A stretch of DNA of 64,000 nucleotides from Dactylellina haptotyla. Its lineage: Eukaryota; Ascomycota; Orbiliomycetes; Orbiliales; Orbiliaceae. The notes beneath the pieces were generated by a model. It saw only the letters and a program-made list of their open reading frames with translations, had not been told where the DNA came from and made no database searches. Within the stretch, counting starts at the first letter, position 1. Every line of letters starts with the position of its first letter. Location of the stretch: the NCBI GenBank assembly GCA_031310005.1, contig CM062385.1, forward strand, positions 1,736,001 through 1,800,000. Direction: 5' to 3'. Below are positions 47,131-58,990 of this stretch, piece by piece. Both the position numbers and the translations under genes were made by a program.

Positions 47131-48477
47131 ATGGATACGACAATAGAGTCCGGAGATGCCTCCCCAGCAGTGCAGGAGCCCCGATTCTCCATTCTAGCAC
47201 TGGGCGCTCTTTATCGCGACGTCATTATCAAGGTCCCAAACTTCCCGGCTGAAGATGCTAAACAGTCAGCGATATCTGAGACCTCCCGCGTAGGAGGCAA
47301 CATCTCCAATACCCTCTCCGTTCTCTCCCAGGTAGTCGCGCCAGGCACGCAATTACTCTACGCGACTGTCGTTGGAGGGCCTGAGCCGATCTGGCGGTGC
47401 GTTCATTCGTTCTTGAACTTTAGTTCGATACGGCCAAATATTGATTAGTCAGAGTACCACGGCTAACAACGCAATGGCGTAGAACAATAGACCCTTGATA
47501 TCGGCGCTCGAGGCGAAGGGGATAACCATGCTGTATCAGATCCGTGAAGGGGAGGATACGATGACGCCTACGGCGTATATCTTTGAATCTCAAGGTACTG
47601 GTTCTAGGACTATTATCTCGCATCAGCTGTTCGTGACCCTCGCGGCATTAAGTTCCAATATTTTCTTATCTACAAGTTTGCTAACAAAATACAAAGTATC
47701 GCTGCCCTGAAAACATCTGAGGTCCTTTCGCTTCTATTCGCCCATTTCTTCCCAAAGAATACCTTCCTCTCGCATGCGTACGATGATATGCTGTCCCGTG
47801 TTTACAACGCACAGTCCAGCTTCTTCCCTTCGTGGATTCACTTTGAAGGGCGGGACTGCTTCATGGCTGAAGGTGTCATTGACCATTTCAGAGGGAGACG
47901 GGAATACAAGGAAAGACCCTGCACAATCAGCGTTGAGTTTGAGATGTATGGCCGCCCCGGCCTAGATCGACTGCTGGGATTATGCGACGTTGCGTTTGTC
48001 GCTGAGGGATACATGAAAGCGGCAATAGAAGATCAGAAACTGACATCTTGGGATGGAGATGACAAAGCTTATATGATCAAGGTCTTCGCGGGCTCTCTCA
48101 GAAGAGTGATGAAGCGGAGCGCGATCATGTTTGTAACAGTTGGGGCCGGTGGCGCCTATATTGTACGCTTTCAAGGTGCGGGGATGGAGCATATATCCAC
48201 TCCGGATATACCTATGTCGGAGATAATAGAGACAACTGGGGCTGGTGATACCTTTATTGGGGCCGCTATCTATGCGCTTGGATATAAAGGGCTAGATCCT
48301 ACTCGGGCTTGTGAGATAGCTGTCAACGTGGCTAGTAGGAAGTGCATGCAAGTTGGATACGATGGACTGGGTAGTGCTGAGAACGGCTTTGCTGCTCTCG
48401 AAGGCAACCTTGCAGAAGTAGATATAGCTATGAGCCCAGGAGTACCGAAAGTTAGGCCTACAGAAGGGTTGCTTTAG
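47131..48477 (+). CDS. PfkB-family carbohydrate kinase, ketohexokinase-like
   Basis: Proposed join 47131-47396, 47491-47628, 47697-48477, 394 aa. The N-terminus ILALGALYRDVIIKVPNFPA with SRVGGNISNTLSVLSQ is the PfkB sugar-binding region; GITMLYQIREGEDTMTPTAY, TGSRTIISH and WIHFEGRD follow the ketohexokinase order; ETTGAGDTFIGAAIYALGYK is the GAGD active-site motif. Such enzymes phosphorylate fructose-like sugars or related compounds with ATP. The second intron is uncertain: the donor I chose (GTTCGT) is poor and ~45 residues between TIISH and WIHFEGR are longer than in the family and read poorly, so an alternative intron within 47629-47817 is likely. Both ends are firm. Confidence 0.8.
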
Positions 48478-48690
48478 CAATTTCGTATCTGATTTTAAGA
48501 ATACGAAACTGGCACACGTAGAATCCCCCCCTAAAAAGGGGTGTTCATATTGAAGGAGGTTGGCATAATTCTTATCATACAATTCAAGTTGTTTCTATCA
48601 CCAAGGTCTAGAAGCCAAGAATTTGTTTTCTGTAAGAAAGACTGAAGAGATCATCCAGTTGTAAAGGGACCGTTAGATTACGCAACTCTG

Positions 48691-49413
48691 TTAAAGGTCT
48701 AACAGGATGCTATTCTCTTGACTCTCGCCGGACCCAAGGCTAGTCAAACCATAAAAATTCGGCCCCATGGCCTGTTTTGGTGAAGCCTGCTTTGGAGAGA
48801 TGCTAGAGAGATCAACCAGAGGACTGGTTTTCTTCAAGATCGATCTCAGGACGGGCTTTGGTGCAACAGGCGCGTTTTCCTTAAGATCTACCTGTGTTTT
48901 CCCAAAGAGCTCGTGGAGATTCCCTTTTCCCTCTCGGTCAAATTCACTTTCTTCACCTTCGTCTCTCCTATCATCCTCATTATCGGATACCTCTAAGTAA
49001 TGCTCATCGATATACATTCGGCGATACACAGGGTCACCTATAATCCTCGCAGCTCTCTCTTGAGCCTCAGCGATTTCTTTGACCTTCTTGCCGAAGTTTC
49101 CGTCGCGCTGGTGATGTAACTTGTAAGAATCTCTATGCACTTCGGAATGCTCTCGCCAGAGCGAGGGACTCACATTGAAGCAATTGTTGATGTATGTGTT
49201 TGCCATATCTTCAGCGTTCTCTTCTGTAGCCAAACCTCGGACGATGAGCTCCTTACTAACATGTCCGTACCAGGTATCCGGATTATCCCAAGTGGGCAAG
49301 CGGAGTATAAGTTGCATGACGCCCTAGAATCGTAAGAGGGGTTGATACTGCCCAACGAGAGAAATCGGTCTCAGGCTTACCTCGTCACTCAACGGTTGCT
49401 CAAGTCTCTTCAT
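48691..49413 (-). CDS. Uncharacterised 221-aa protein
   Basis: Complement join 49413-49381, 49323-48691 gives 221 aa. The 57-nt intron is GTAAGC...TCTAG, phase 0, joining MKRLEQPLSDE to GVMQLILRLPTWDNPDTWYG. The N-terminal half is helical and charged (HHQRDGNFGKKVKEIAEAQE); the middle is acidic (SDNEDDRRDEGEESEFDREG); the end is Ser/Pro/Lys-rich with a repeated SPKQA. There is no signal peptide, membrane segment or known motif. Likely a nuclear or cytosolic accessory protein; not recognised. Confidence 0.65.
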
Positions 49414-49798
49414 CGTGTATGCGTGTTAGTTGCAGATCTAGGCATGAACAATTAGCGCTGGAGGTTGAGGTTGGTTGCGTGGTGGAGATGGTATGAGTGA
49501 GAGGAATCATTTATGGCTTGATTATTTTCAATAATTTTGGCGGTGTCTTCCCACCCGCTTCTAGAGCGCTCAAGCTTATCCTCGGCATTGCATTCCTCGA
49601 CATCTCAATAGAAATACATGGCTAAGTTATTGATATTCTTTTTGTTTCTTGTATGCAATAGATCTCTAGCAAGGAAATATGTTTTAAACAACTACGTTTG
49701 AGCTCCGGATTCTAGCCAACCTCGCTGGAATTAAACAATTTTTGGGAGCCATATATCATAGCTTCTTATCCACCGGCAGAAGTCTCAAAAAGTATACC
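49414..49798. other. Intergenic, no gene seen
   Basis: AT-rich, between two minus-strand genes; holds the promoter of the 221-aa gene. Confidence 0.55.
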
Positions 49799-50736
49799 TC
49801 ACTTCAGACTCAATTTCAAATATGTCACCTCTGCCAGCCTGTCACGGCTATAGACAGCACAAAGTAAGTTCGCGATATACCGCCTATCGCATCCAAGACT
49901 GACTAGAGCATCCTTAAGCTCATTAATTCCATTCTGAATGGCCATGGAAGCGTTCATCTCGTTAACCGTACGGCTCTGCTCTTGACTCTCGCCCCCGTCA
50001 TGACTCCCATCTTGCGATGTCGCACTGTCCATGTCTGCCACATCGCCCTTCGAGACTTTCGGCGTCAATCTCACAAATACGGGATTCGGAATTGAGGTGC
50101 TGGCTTGAGATGACCCAACACCCTGGTGGATGTTACCAGAATATCCCAGGTTACTCTTGAGTACCTTCTTCGGGCTTGGTGTGTCTATATCCATCGGGCT
50201 CCCACGGATGCTTCCTGGAGCATCCTCGGCAGTCGGTCTGAGTATCTGCTTCTGGGGCGTGGTGAAGCATGCTGGATTCTGGTCCCACCGGTATGGGAGT
50301 GAATATGAAGCTGTTTTGGATCCAGATGGGAGTATGCTAGATGAAAGAGTGCGAAGTTTACTTGGACCGGCGATGGGTGAGGTATTCGGAACCCGTGGCG
50401 CCCGAAAAAGTCAGCAAGATGACACCAGAAACCTGGGTAGGATAGAATAACATACTTCTACTTCGAATCTAACATATTCATCTACAAGTGCCTCGGCTTC
50501 TTTGTGACACTGAAATATGTTCTTGTGGCCTTCCCCTGCGATTTCTGAGGCCAACGCTTGAATTTGGGCGGTTCGGTTCGGCCCAGCAGTTCGAAGAACC
50601 CGCTCGATGTCCTGAAATTAATTCAGAAATCAAATTATAATCTTAAAGCTGCGAGAAGAACCTGGAGAATGGGTTTCGAATACATTTCTACCGATGGCGG
50701 CCCCACCAGCCTTTTGTGGCGCCTTCCCTTTGCCAT
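49799..50736 (-). CDS. Uncharacterised protein, intron 2 with a non-AG acceptor
   Basis: Proposed complement join 50736-50662, 50611-50456, 50401-49799, about 277 aa. Exon 1 starts MAKGRRHKRLVGPPSVEMYS. Exon 2 is DIERVLRTAGPNRTAQIQAL to ALVDEYVRFEVE. Exon 3 begins APRVPNTSPIAGPSKLRTLS and continues through MDIDTPSPKKVLKSNLGYSG to the end, with a helical tail (NGINELKDALVSLGCDRRYI). Phases close only if intron 2 runs 50455-50402: it has GTATGT, a CTGAC branch site and a T-run, but ends CGG where CAG is expected. No other AG gives a usable phase. Either a GT-GG intron, a mutated acceptor, a base error, or exon 3 is used alone from ATG 50194. No family recognised; an intracellular, partly disordered protein. 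Confidence 0.55.
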
Positions 50737-53700
50737 TCTTCTCAAGTCGCAAGTTAACTAAGGTCTAGAATGATATCTAGGCTACCAACAGAGGGCTAAA
50801 ATACTAACCATTTTCTAACAATGATAACAAGATTTAAGTTTCCCTCAAAAATGACTTTTATTCTTTTCCTTACTCTCGAGCCTTATTTTCATCCGGTTTT
50901 ATAGCTATTCGGGCTTGGTAGACCCACAACTTAGCTCTATACCATCCTAAACTTTGCCTCGAAAGCGAACGTTGGTCATCCATAGGCTCAGTAATAACCA
51001 TCACCTGTCTTAGGCAGCTGATACCTAACAGCAAACCATCGTATAGCTAACCATAGGTAGAAGTCCCTCTTCACAAACCGTGGAAACCCAATCAGGATCC
51101 TTTTGAACAGCTAAAATCTTCAATTCTTCGCTTTAACTGGACATTGCGTCTTCGACACTTCCGCCATCTTATTTTCTGTCTTCTTCCTAAATTTCCGCCT
51201 CCTCTTATCTGTTGCTCTTCTGGACTTCGTACGGCTGATCTTCCTTTCCTGTCCAGAAGCGATATTTACTATGATTTCAAGCATAGGGAATTCCTATCAA
51301 CGGCGCACGAATCAGAAAACCACGTTTGAAACCAAAAACATTCTTCTGTGTCCTCACTTTTCGAACCCGACCAGCCAGAATCCTTGCTCGTGTCGCCCTA
51401 TCCTCGCCTTCCGGGGCACCCCTGCGAATAAACTCCGCTTCTATGATTTGATACCATTCTTTTGATCTGGTGTTTGTCTTCGCTTCGAGAACTAGAGCGA
51501 CGATTTCCTATTGTTGTGCGGAATTAGTATGTTTGCTTTCTCGAAAGGCGAAAACGTTTCCCGAACGCTGGCGAGATTACCTCTTTAGATATTTTATATA
51601 TCTCTGGAATATGTTTTCGCGTCATGGTTTGAACCAAAGGGCTGCGATATTGCTGGAGAGTTAAGCAGCGGGTTTGCAACGTACGAAAAGAGCGGGACAG
51701 AGCGTGTCGGGGCTAACAAGCTGAAAGTTGTAGATATATATAGCTTTCCATATTTGAGAATTATACAGGCATAGCGGCTCAATATAGCTTGCAGTTATGC
51801 TATCTTACTCTAAAAATGTATCATATTAGCGGCAAATGAGACTGTGAAATGTGTCGATATTTCGGTTAGGTACCACAGGTCACCACCCTAAGGAGCTAGA
51901 GAATGGACTACTGAAACGGCTACGGTATCTCTTCAAGTGGTTGCTTAGGAGCTTTATGAAAAGTAAGGTTATTTATATTCCTAGATACATGTACTGAAGC
52001 TATATAAAACTACATAAAAAAAAGAAAACTTCACCATCCAGTCTCATCTTCACCGACAATTTCTTAGACATTAGTATATAGTATTCAAGATACTATTGAG
52101 AGGGGTTGTCATACCTTATATATACATATTTAAATTATATATTTCGAAAGATCGATAAATATTGCTCGTCCCTAAAAGCATGAGAAGGTCTCATGTCAGC
52201 CAAAGCTACCAAATAAACTTTGGATGGTATGCCCCAGCCTTTCCTTCTTGTAAGCGGACTGCAATAATATTGGCTCCCTGTTCGAATCCGTAGAGACGAG
52301 GGCACCTCAATACCGTAAACAGACCCAAAAAACATAGACAGTATGATTGTTGAAATCCTGCGTATGCCTCACCTCTCGATCATGCAATCATGTTTTTCCC
52401 ATTTTTTTGACCAATTTTTCTTTCTTTCTTTTTTTCCGTTTCTTCCTTTATAAGATTATTTCTCTAGTTTTTATTTTTTCTCTTCTTCATCTTCTTCTTC
52501 ATCTTCTTCATCTTCTTCATCTTCTTCATCTTCTTCATCTTCATCTTCTTCTTCTTTATCATAATCTTCTTTTCTTCTCTCTTATTTTTTGATTGAATAA
52601 TTTTGCATCGAGAGGTGATAAGAAGGCGGAGTTTCTTCCACGTTGAATTGTCCGAAGACTCATCAAGATTCCGAGAACTCTTCTTTCCCGTGCCGAAAAC
52701 GACAGGCCCAGTGAAGGGAAGCTAACATACCTTGGATATTTTTGTTTCCATCATGTTGGTGGACGTGTGCAAGTGTGAACGAATGTTGCCTTCCGCAACG
52801 TTGCTGGACGAAATAGGGTGTGTGTCGAAGAGTGTGGTGATGTCAAGGTGATGGGGGAAGAGAAGGAAGGAAGAGAAGGAAGGAAGAAGGAGAGCCTATT
52901 TAAGTAGATTTCCTGATGACAGTTGCGAGGGTAATTATTTATGACAATATTTTGTCGACTCTGCGCGATCTTTGAATCAGGTGTGGTATGAGATCGGTGT
53001 ATATCATAGCAGTAGAAACACAACTTGACGACGGGCTTTTCTTAGTACATATTTTTGAAAGCATTTTTGACTGCAACTACTTGATAGCAACAGACAACAA
53101 GATCCACGCCACATATTATACCTTGCGTACTTCTCCCCGATGTTTAAGAGGTTTCCTCCCACCGTACCAACAGACTGCGGTGCTGCGGAAGAAAGATGCG
53201 TTGCGGGTGTGGTTGGCGGCAGGGCCGGGCAGGTTTAGCCGTGTGTTGCCCAACTGCCAACTGGGCGCGGCGGTGGGAACGCTGCACACGTTCGACGCGG
53301 AGGCTGCGATTGGCTGGCGGGCGATCACAAGCTCGAGCTCTCTCCGGCGACGAAAGAGCCCCCACCGAATTAATTGTTACTTGAGTACTTAATTAATAAA
53401 CCCGGATCCATTGCGCCGCTTCATGACATCGGCCGAAGAGGGGCATCTTCTGGCAGGATAGAAAGTCGCCGGTTCGCACTTCCTTCGTCTTTCTCTCTCC
53501 TCTCGTCCTCTCTCGTCCTCGCTAGCATCAAAGACATGTCCATACAAGGGCCCTTGCATGTCATGATATTACATCATAGCAACACTAGCACACGAGCACG
53601 CCGAAGGAACCTTCCTTGTCCAGCATAACCCCCAAGCGCCGGACTCCACCTCTCTCCAACGACTATACGGGAACGGGCTCTCTATCCATCTCGAGATCTC

Positions 53701-53893
53701 ATATGATTACCAGAATCGCATAATCTATCCGTGGACCGAGGAACCACCAGCAAACTACGGTGGACAACGTCAACCTCACCCCTGTCTCGAAGAGAAACCC
53801 TAAAAGCCTCGCTCTCTCTATCTTCTGTCTCAACCCTCTCGTCCGGAAATCCTTATATCCCCTGCGTCGGCCCGCGAATATACTTTCGCAAAG
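50737..53893. other. 3.2 kb upstream region of NTE1, no gene supported
   Basis: Divergent spacer between the 49.8-50.7 kb gene and NTE1. It contains the pyrimidine microsatellite below. The ~1 kb before NTE1 is GC-richer and may be a 5' leader. Open frames at 52988-53392 overlap on both strands and have no motif support. Confidence 0.5.
52380..52590. repeat. Pyrimidine-rich microsatellite, CTTCTTCAT-type repeat
   Basis: The plus strand is almost pure C/T with interspersed A. A nine-base unit CTTCTTCAT recurs in tandem between about 52482 and 52550. The complementary strand is GAA/GAT-rich. Such tracts are common in fungal promoters and may vary in length between strains. Confidence 0.85.
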
Positions 53894-56800
53894 ATGGCTT
53901 CACTATCACCTTCTTCTCCCTCTGCGGCTGGCAACATAACCAACTCGCTCGCCCCAGCCACCATGACGACCGTGCCACCAACTCAAAACCTTAGCCTGCT
54001 CGGAACCATAATCTATTATAGTTTATGGACGTTCCAGATACTGCCATGGCTCACGTACTGGATCCTCAGCTTCACGACATACACGGTCCCCGCCTTACTG
54101 TTCACCCTCTTCAGCACCAGCTTCTCCATCACAATGAACTTCACAACGCTGTACGTAAATATACTCCATCCGTGGCAGCCCGGTGCATTCTCTCGGTGAT
54201 GATAATGGCATTGACAACCATTTTTAGACTGGCAATAGCCCTCCTCTTCGCCACCGCGATATCCTACATTGTTCGGTACCGTTACCTGAACATGTATGCG
54301 CACCTACCGCCTGAGCCCCAACGAAAGGAACCGCAAATAGACCTCTTCACCGACGGTCCGGAGGCCGATGACATAAAACCCGGCATTGCAAACTATCTCG
54401 ACGAGTTCCTGAGTGCCATCAAAGTATTCGGTTACCTCGAGCGACCCATATTCCACGAATTGACGAGACATATGCAAACGAGGAAACTCATTGCGGGTGA
54501 AACTCTGCTGCTGGAAGAGGAGAAAGGGTTCTGTGTGGTCGTCGACGGATTGGTGCAGGTGTTTGTGAAATCGACCGCTAGCGCTGCCGCTGGTTCTAGC
54601 GATGATGAAGAGGATACTGCAGGAGGGCAGGGCTACCAGCTTTTGACAGAAGTGAAGAATGGAGCTCCCATGAGCAGCTTGTTTACCATCATGAGTCTGT
54701 TCACAGAGGATGTGCAATTACGACAGTACGATGACGATGAGAGCAACATGGCACCCACACCTCCCCAGCACCAAGACAGTTTCTCCAGTTCTATCTACAG
54801 TGCTAGCGAATTAAGAAGAGGCCCCCGAGATTTACCTCATATCAATACCGGGGCTGCCTATGGGTCAGGCACTCCAGACTCCGCCTTTCCTCTGCCAAGT
54901 AGTATGGCTAGACAGTAAGTATCCTCAAATCCCTATAAACTAACTTGAAGAGAAAATAAGCTAACTATTATTTAGAAGCTCTGAAAATCCGAACTTACCC
55001 AAAGTTCCTACATTCCCCCTGCTCTCGGATGAATTATCGGAATCTTCACCTTCTCCCTACGCCCAGACCTCACAGCCTACCACCCCCGGATCTGGATTTC
55101 CTCCTAGGCCATCTGGAAGACCAGTTAGGCCTCGTCTCTATAAATCTAAATCGGTCCATCCAGATATCATTGCGCGCGCAACAGTGGACACCACAATAGC
55201 CGTGATTCCCGCTGCAGCATTCAAACGCCTGACCAGGAGCTATCCAAAAGCATCTGCCCACATCGTATCTGTTATATTAACGAGGTTTTTGCGGGTAACA
55301 TTTGCCACCGCTAGGAATTACCTCGGTCTTACCGGGGAAGTCCTCCGTGCTGAGAGGAGTATGAACAATTACACTTCTTACGACCTTCCAAACCACCTCC
55401 GAGGGTCTGCCCTCGATAGGCTGAAAGAGAAATTTGCGACAGAGAAATCGACCGCAAAGGATGACGAAGAACTTAAGCGCGGTATGGTGCTACAAAGCAC
55501 CGCAGCTGCCTCACGGAGGAGACGCCGATCGACTTTCTCAATCCAAACGAGAATCGATATGGCTTCTAAAGCAGTTCATACACACAATCTCAATAGCCCA
55601 TGGGTCACAAGCACTCACCCTGGTGACCTTTTCAGCAACGTTCCTCTCCACAGGCCGAGGAGTAATTCCAGCAGCCACTTTTCACCGCAACAGGAAGCCC
55701 CTTTCGGGAAAGGATTTACGATATCTGTTCCAGCTGGTATCGATAGTACTATCAACGGTCTCCAGCAAAATAGCGCCATAGCCTCCGATCACTCGTCCCC
55801 AGCCTTGTCGCTCGTTAATAGCCGATCTTCTATGATGGATAATATCCCGGAAGAAGAGGACGAGAGTAGTTTCCGAGAGGCTGTATTAGAGTGCATGTTC
55901 AAAGCTATTGGTTTGTCTAGCGCAAAGGTCGAAGCGCTCAAGCGAGCTCCTAACTCAGTCGAGGGTAGCCCGAGACTTGTGTCCTACGATGCGAAACGAC
56001 AGAAGGCCGTGTTCAATTCTTTTGGTCATCTTGATGCCTTCGATGACGCTGAAACGGAATCAGTGGCTTCTACCACCGTGTCAACCAACAGCACTCTAGG
56101 CCAAGGAACCAACAGTCTAGAGAATATGAAAGACGAAGTCGATATTGTATTCTTTCCCAAAGGCAGTGTTCTAGTCGAGGAGGGAGAACGCAGCCCTGGA
56201 CTCTACTATGTCATTGACGGCTTTCTCGATATCACTATGGCCGTCGATGACGAAAAGAATCCGGGCGTGCTAGGTAATATGGCATCGAGGAAAGGCAGTA
56301 CGGTAAACCTCTCCTCGATGCTCCCAGCCCTCACTCGTACCAATACTTCTAGCTCCCTCAAAGGCGGCGTCCCGAATTCGCAGGCCCAACCCAAGAAACC
56401 TGCTCGGAAGTCGCTCTTTATGGTAAAGCCTGGTGGTGTCGCAGGATACATTGGCTGCATATCCGGGAGTCGTAGTTTCGTGGAGATCCGGGCGAAGACT
56501 GATGTCTACGTTGGCTTCTTACCACGAAGTAGCTTTGAGAGGATCATGGACAAGAATCCTGTTGTGCTTTTGACAATGGCAAAGAGGATTACCAGTTTAC
56601 TACCAAGACTGATGTTACATATCGACTTTGCACTGGAATGGCTACAGATTAATGCTGGGCAGGTCATTTATCGAGAAGGAGATGAGAGGTAAATATTAGA
56701 AGCACACCCAGACCACTTAGTTCAGATGCTAATTATTAATAGTGATGCGATTTATATCATCCTTAATGGTCGTCTGCGTGCTATCCGGGGCAACCCGGAG

Positions 56801-58762
56801 GATGGCGATCTACAAGTTGTCGGCGAATATGGACAAGGCGAATCTGTCGGCGAACTTGAAGTCTTGACTGAATCCACCCGTCCGGTCACCCTTCATGCCA
56901 TCCGTGACACCGAAGTCGCCAGGTTCCCCAAGACACTGTTTAATAGTCTTGCCTTGGAACATCCAGGAATTACCATTCAAATCTCTAAGATTATCGCTAT
57001 GAGGATGCGGTCATTAGTTGAGGACCCTCTCGATAGGAAGGACAATGCTGCGCTCGGAAGCACCAAAACAGCAAACAAGATGAATCTAAGAACCGTTTGC
57101 ATACTTCCTGTAGCTAGCGGCGTTCCCGTTACAGAGTTCAGCAATAGACTCTCCACCGCTCTCCAACATATCGGTGTCCCGAACGGAGCTGTCACGTTGA
57201 ACCAAGCCGCTATCTTGAAGCATTTGGGCCGCCACGCGTTTAGCAGAATCGGAAGGCTAAAGCTTAGTCAGTTCTTAGCCGATCAGGAGGAGCGGTACGG
57301 AATGGTGCTGTATGTGGCGGATACAAGCGTCAACGCACGCTGGACACAGACCTGTATCACTCAGGCCGATTGTATCCTGTTGGTAGCATTGGCGGGCAGT
57401 AACCCTGGCATCGGCGACTACGAGAGGTACTTGGTTGGCATGAAGACTACAGCCAGGAAAGAACTTGTTCTACTGCACCCGGAAAGATTGGTCAAGCCCG
57501 GGTTGACAAGGCAGTGGTTAAAGGTAAAATTCCTATTTTCGTAAGATTTGATATTCTGAAGCTAAATATTCAACTTTTAGAATCGGATATGGATCAATGG
57601 CGGGCATCATCATGTCCAAATGTCAGTTAATCTTAAGAATGTTCCGGAGCCGGTCCGCGTCCAACCTAAACGCTTTGGGTCCACCATTCGAAAGACCGTC
57701 AAGAATCTTCAGGATGAACTTTCAATCTACATCTCGAGACGCCCACGTCAGACTGTTTATGCATCCGAAGCACCCTTCAAAGGTGATTTTCACCGCCTAG
57801 CTCGAAGGCTCTGTGGCAAGAGCGTTGGTCTTGTCCTGGGTGGTGGCGGCGCACGTGGTATAGCGCATGTGGGAGTTATTCGCGCACTGGAGGAAGAGGG
57901 TATCCCCATTGATCTCGTGGGCGGAACCAGTATTGGTAGTTTTGTCGGAGCTTTATACGCCCGCGACGCGGATATTGTCCCCGTCTACGGCTGGGTCAAA
58001 AAGTTCTCTGGCAGAATGGCGAGTTTGTGGCGGTTGGCGTTGGATCTAACTTACCCGGCTGTCAGCTATACGACCGGCCATGAGTTCAACCGCGGTATCT
58101 TCAAGACGTTCGGTGATTCCCAGATCGAAGACTTCTGGCTAGAGTTTTACTGCAACACGACGAACATCAGCCACAGCCGGATGGAGATCCATACCAGCGG
58201 GTACGCGTGGCGCTATGTTCGCGCGTCGATGAGTCTCGCGGGTTTGCTGCCGCCACTGTGCGACGAGGGGACGATGTTACTCGACGGCGGGTACGTGGAC
58301 AACCTGACGGTGTCGCACATGAAGAGTTTGGGCGCGGATACAATATTTGCCATCGATGTGGGGAGTATAGACGACAACACGCCACAGAATTACGGAGATA
58401 CCTTGAGCGGGGGGTGGACGCTATTCAACCGGTGGAATCCGTTCAGTTATACGCCTAACCCGCCGACGTTGGCGGAGATACAAGCGCGGCTGGCGTATGT
58501 GAGTAGTGTTGATGCGTTGGAGAGGGCGAAGCAGGCGCCTGGGTGTTATTATATGCGGCCGCCGATTGATCCGTACGGTACGCTGGATTTTGGCAAGTTC
58601 GATGAGATTTACAACGTCGGGTATGTTTATGGCAAGAGGTTTTTGAGGGAGCTGAGGGAGGTGAAGGGTGGGTTGAGGGTTTGGGGTGGTGATAATGGTG
58701 GGGAAGGGGTTGGTGGGAAGGGGATCAGATGGAGGAGGGCGGGGAGGAGAGCTAGCATTTAG
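53894..58762 (+). CDS. NTE1: Lysophospholipase NTE1 (neuropathy target esterase homologue)
   Basis: Join 53894-54150, 54228-54914, 54976-56688, 56743-57523, 57581-58762 gives 1539 aa, close to the ~1500 aa usual for fungal NTE1. The N-terminus has hydrophobic segments ([40 protein letters not shown]) that anchor it to the ER. Cyclic-nucleotide-binding-like regions follow: [20 protein letters not shown] (~170), [20 protein letters not shown] (~710) and [20 protein letters not shown] (~880). The patatin domain has [20 protein letters not shown] (~1230), GGTSIGSF with nucleophile Ser near 1263, and [10 protein letters not shown] with catalytic Asp near 1381. It deacylates phosphatidylcholine to glycerophosphocholine. 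Long Ser/Pro-rich insertions lie between the first two cNMP regions. The extreme C-terminus is Gly/Arg-rich. Confidence 0.95.
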
Positions 58763-58990
58763 AGTTGTCATAGCCTTCGTATGGTTTTGTAGGTGCTTAT
58801 CTGAGCAGAGATTTTATATTTTACCCTGCATTAGGATGGCGTTTTCATTTACGATTTCATTTTCATTTATCTTGTATTTAGCTTTTTGAATTGGTTGTAA
58901 ATCTAGTTATCTAGAGAAATCATATTTGATGCTTTTATGAAACAAATGTTAAAATTTTCCTCTATCCTGATGCTCTAAGCTACCTTCACG

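Noticed and set aside
50572-50611. Suspected frameshift in exon 2 of the 49.8-50.7 kb gene
   Set aside because: Re-reading the complementary strand base by base showed a continuous frame (GPNRTAQIQALASE); the shift was my transcription slip.
52265-52300. tRNA B-box-like GTTCGAATCC
   Set aside because: No 5-bp T stem around it and no A box or acceptor stem at a proper distance.
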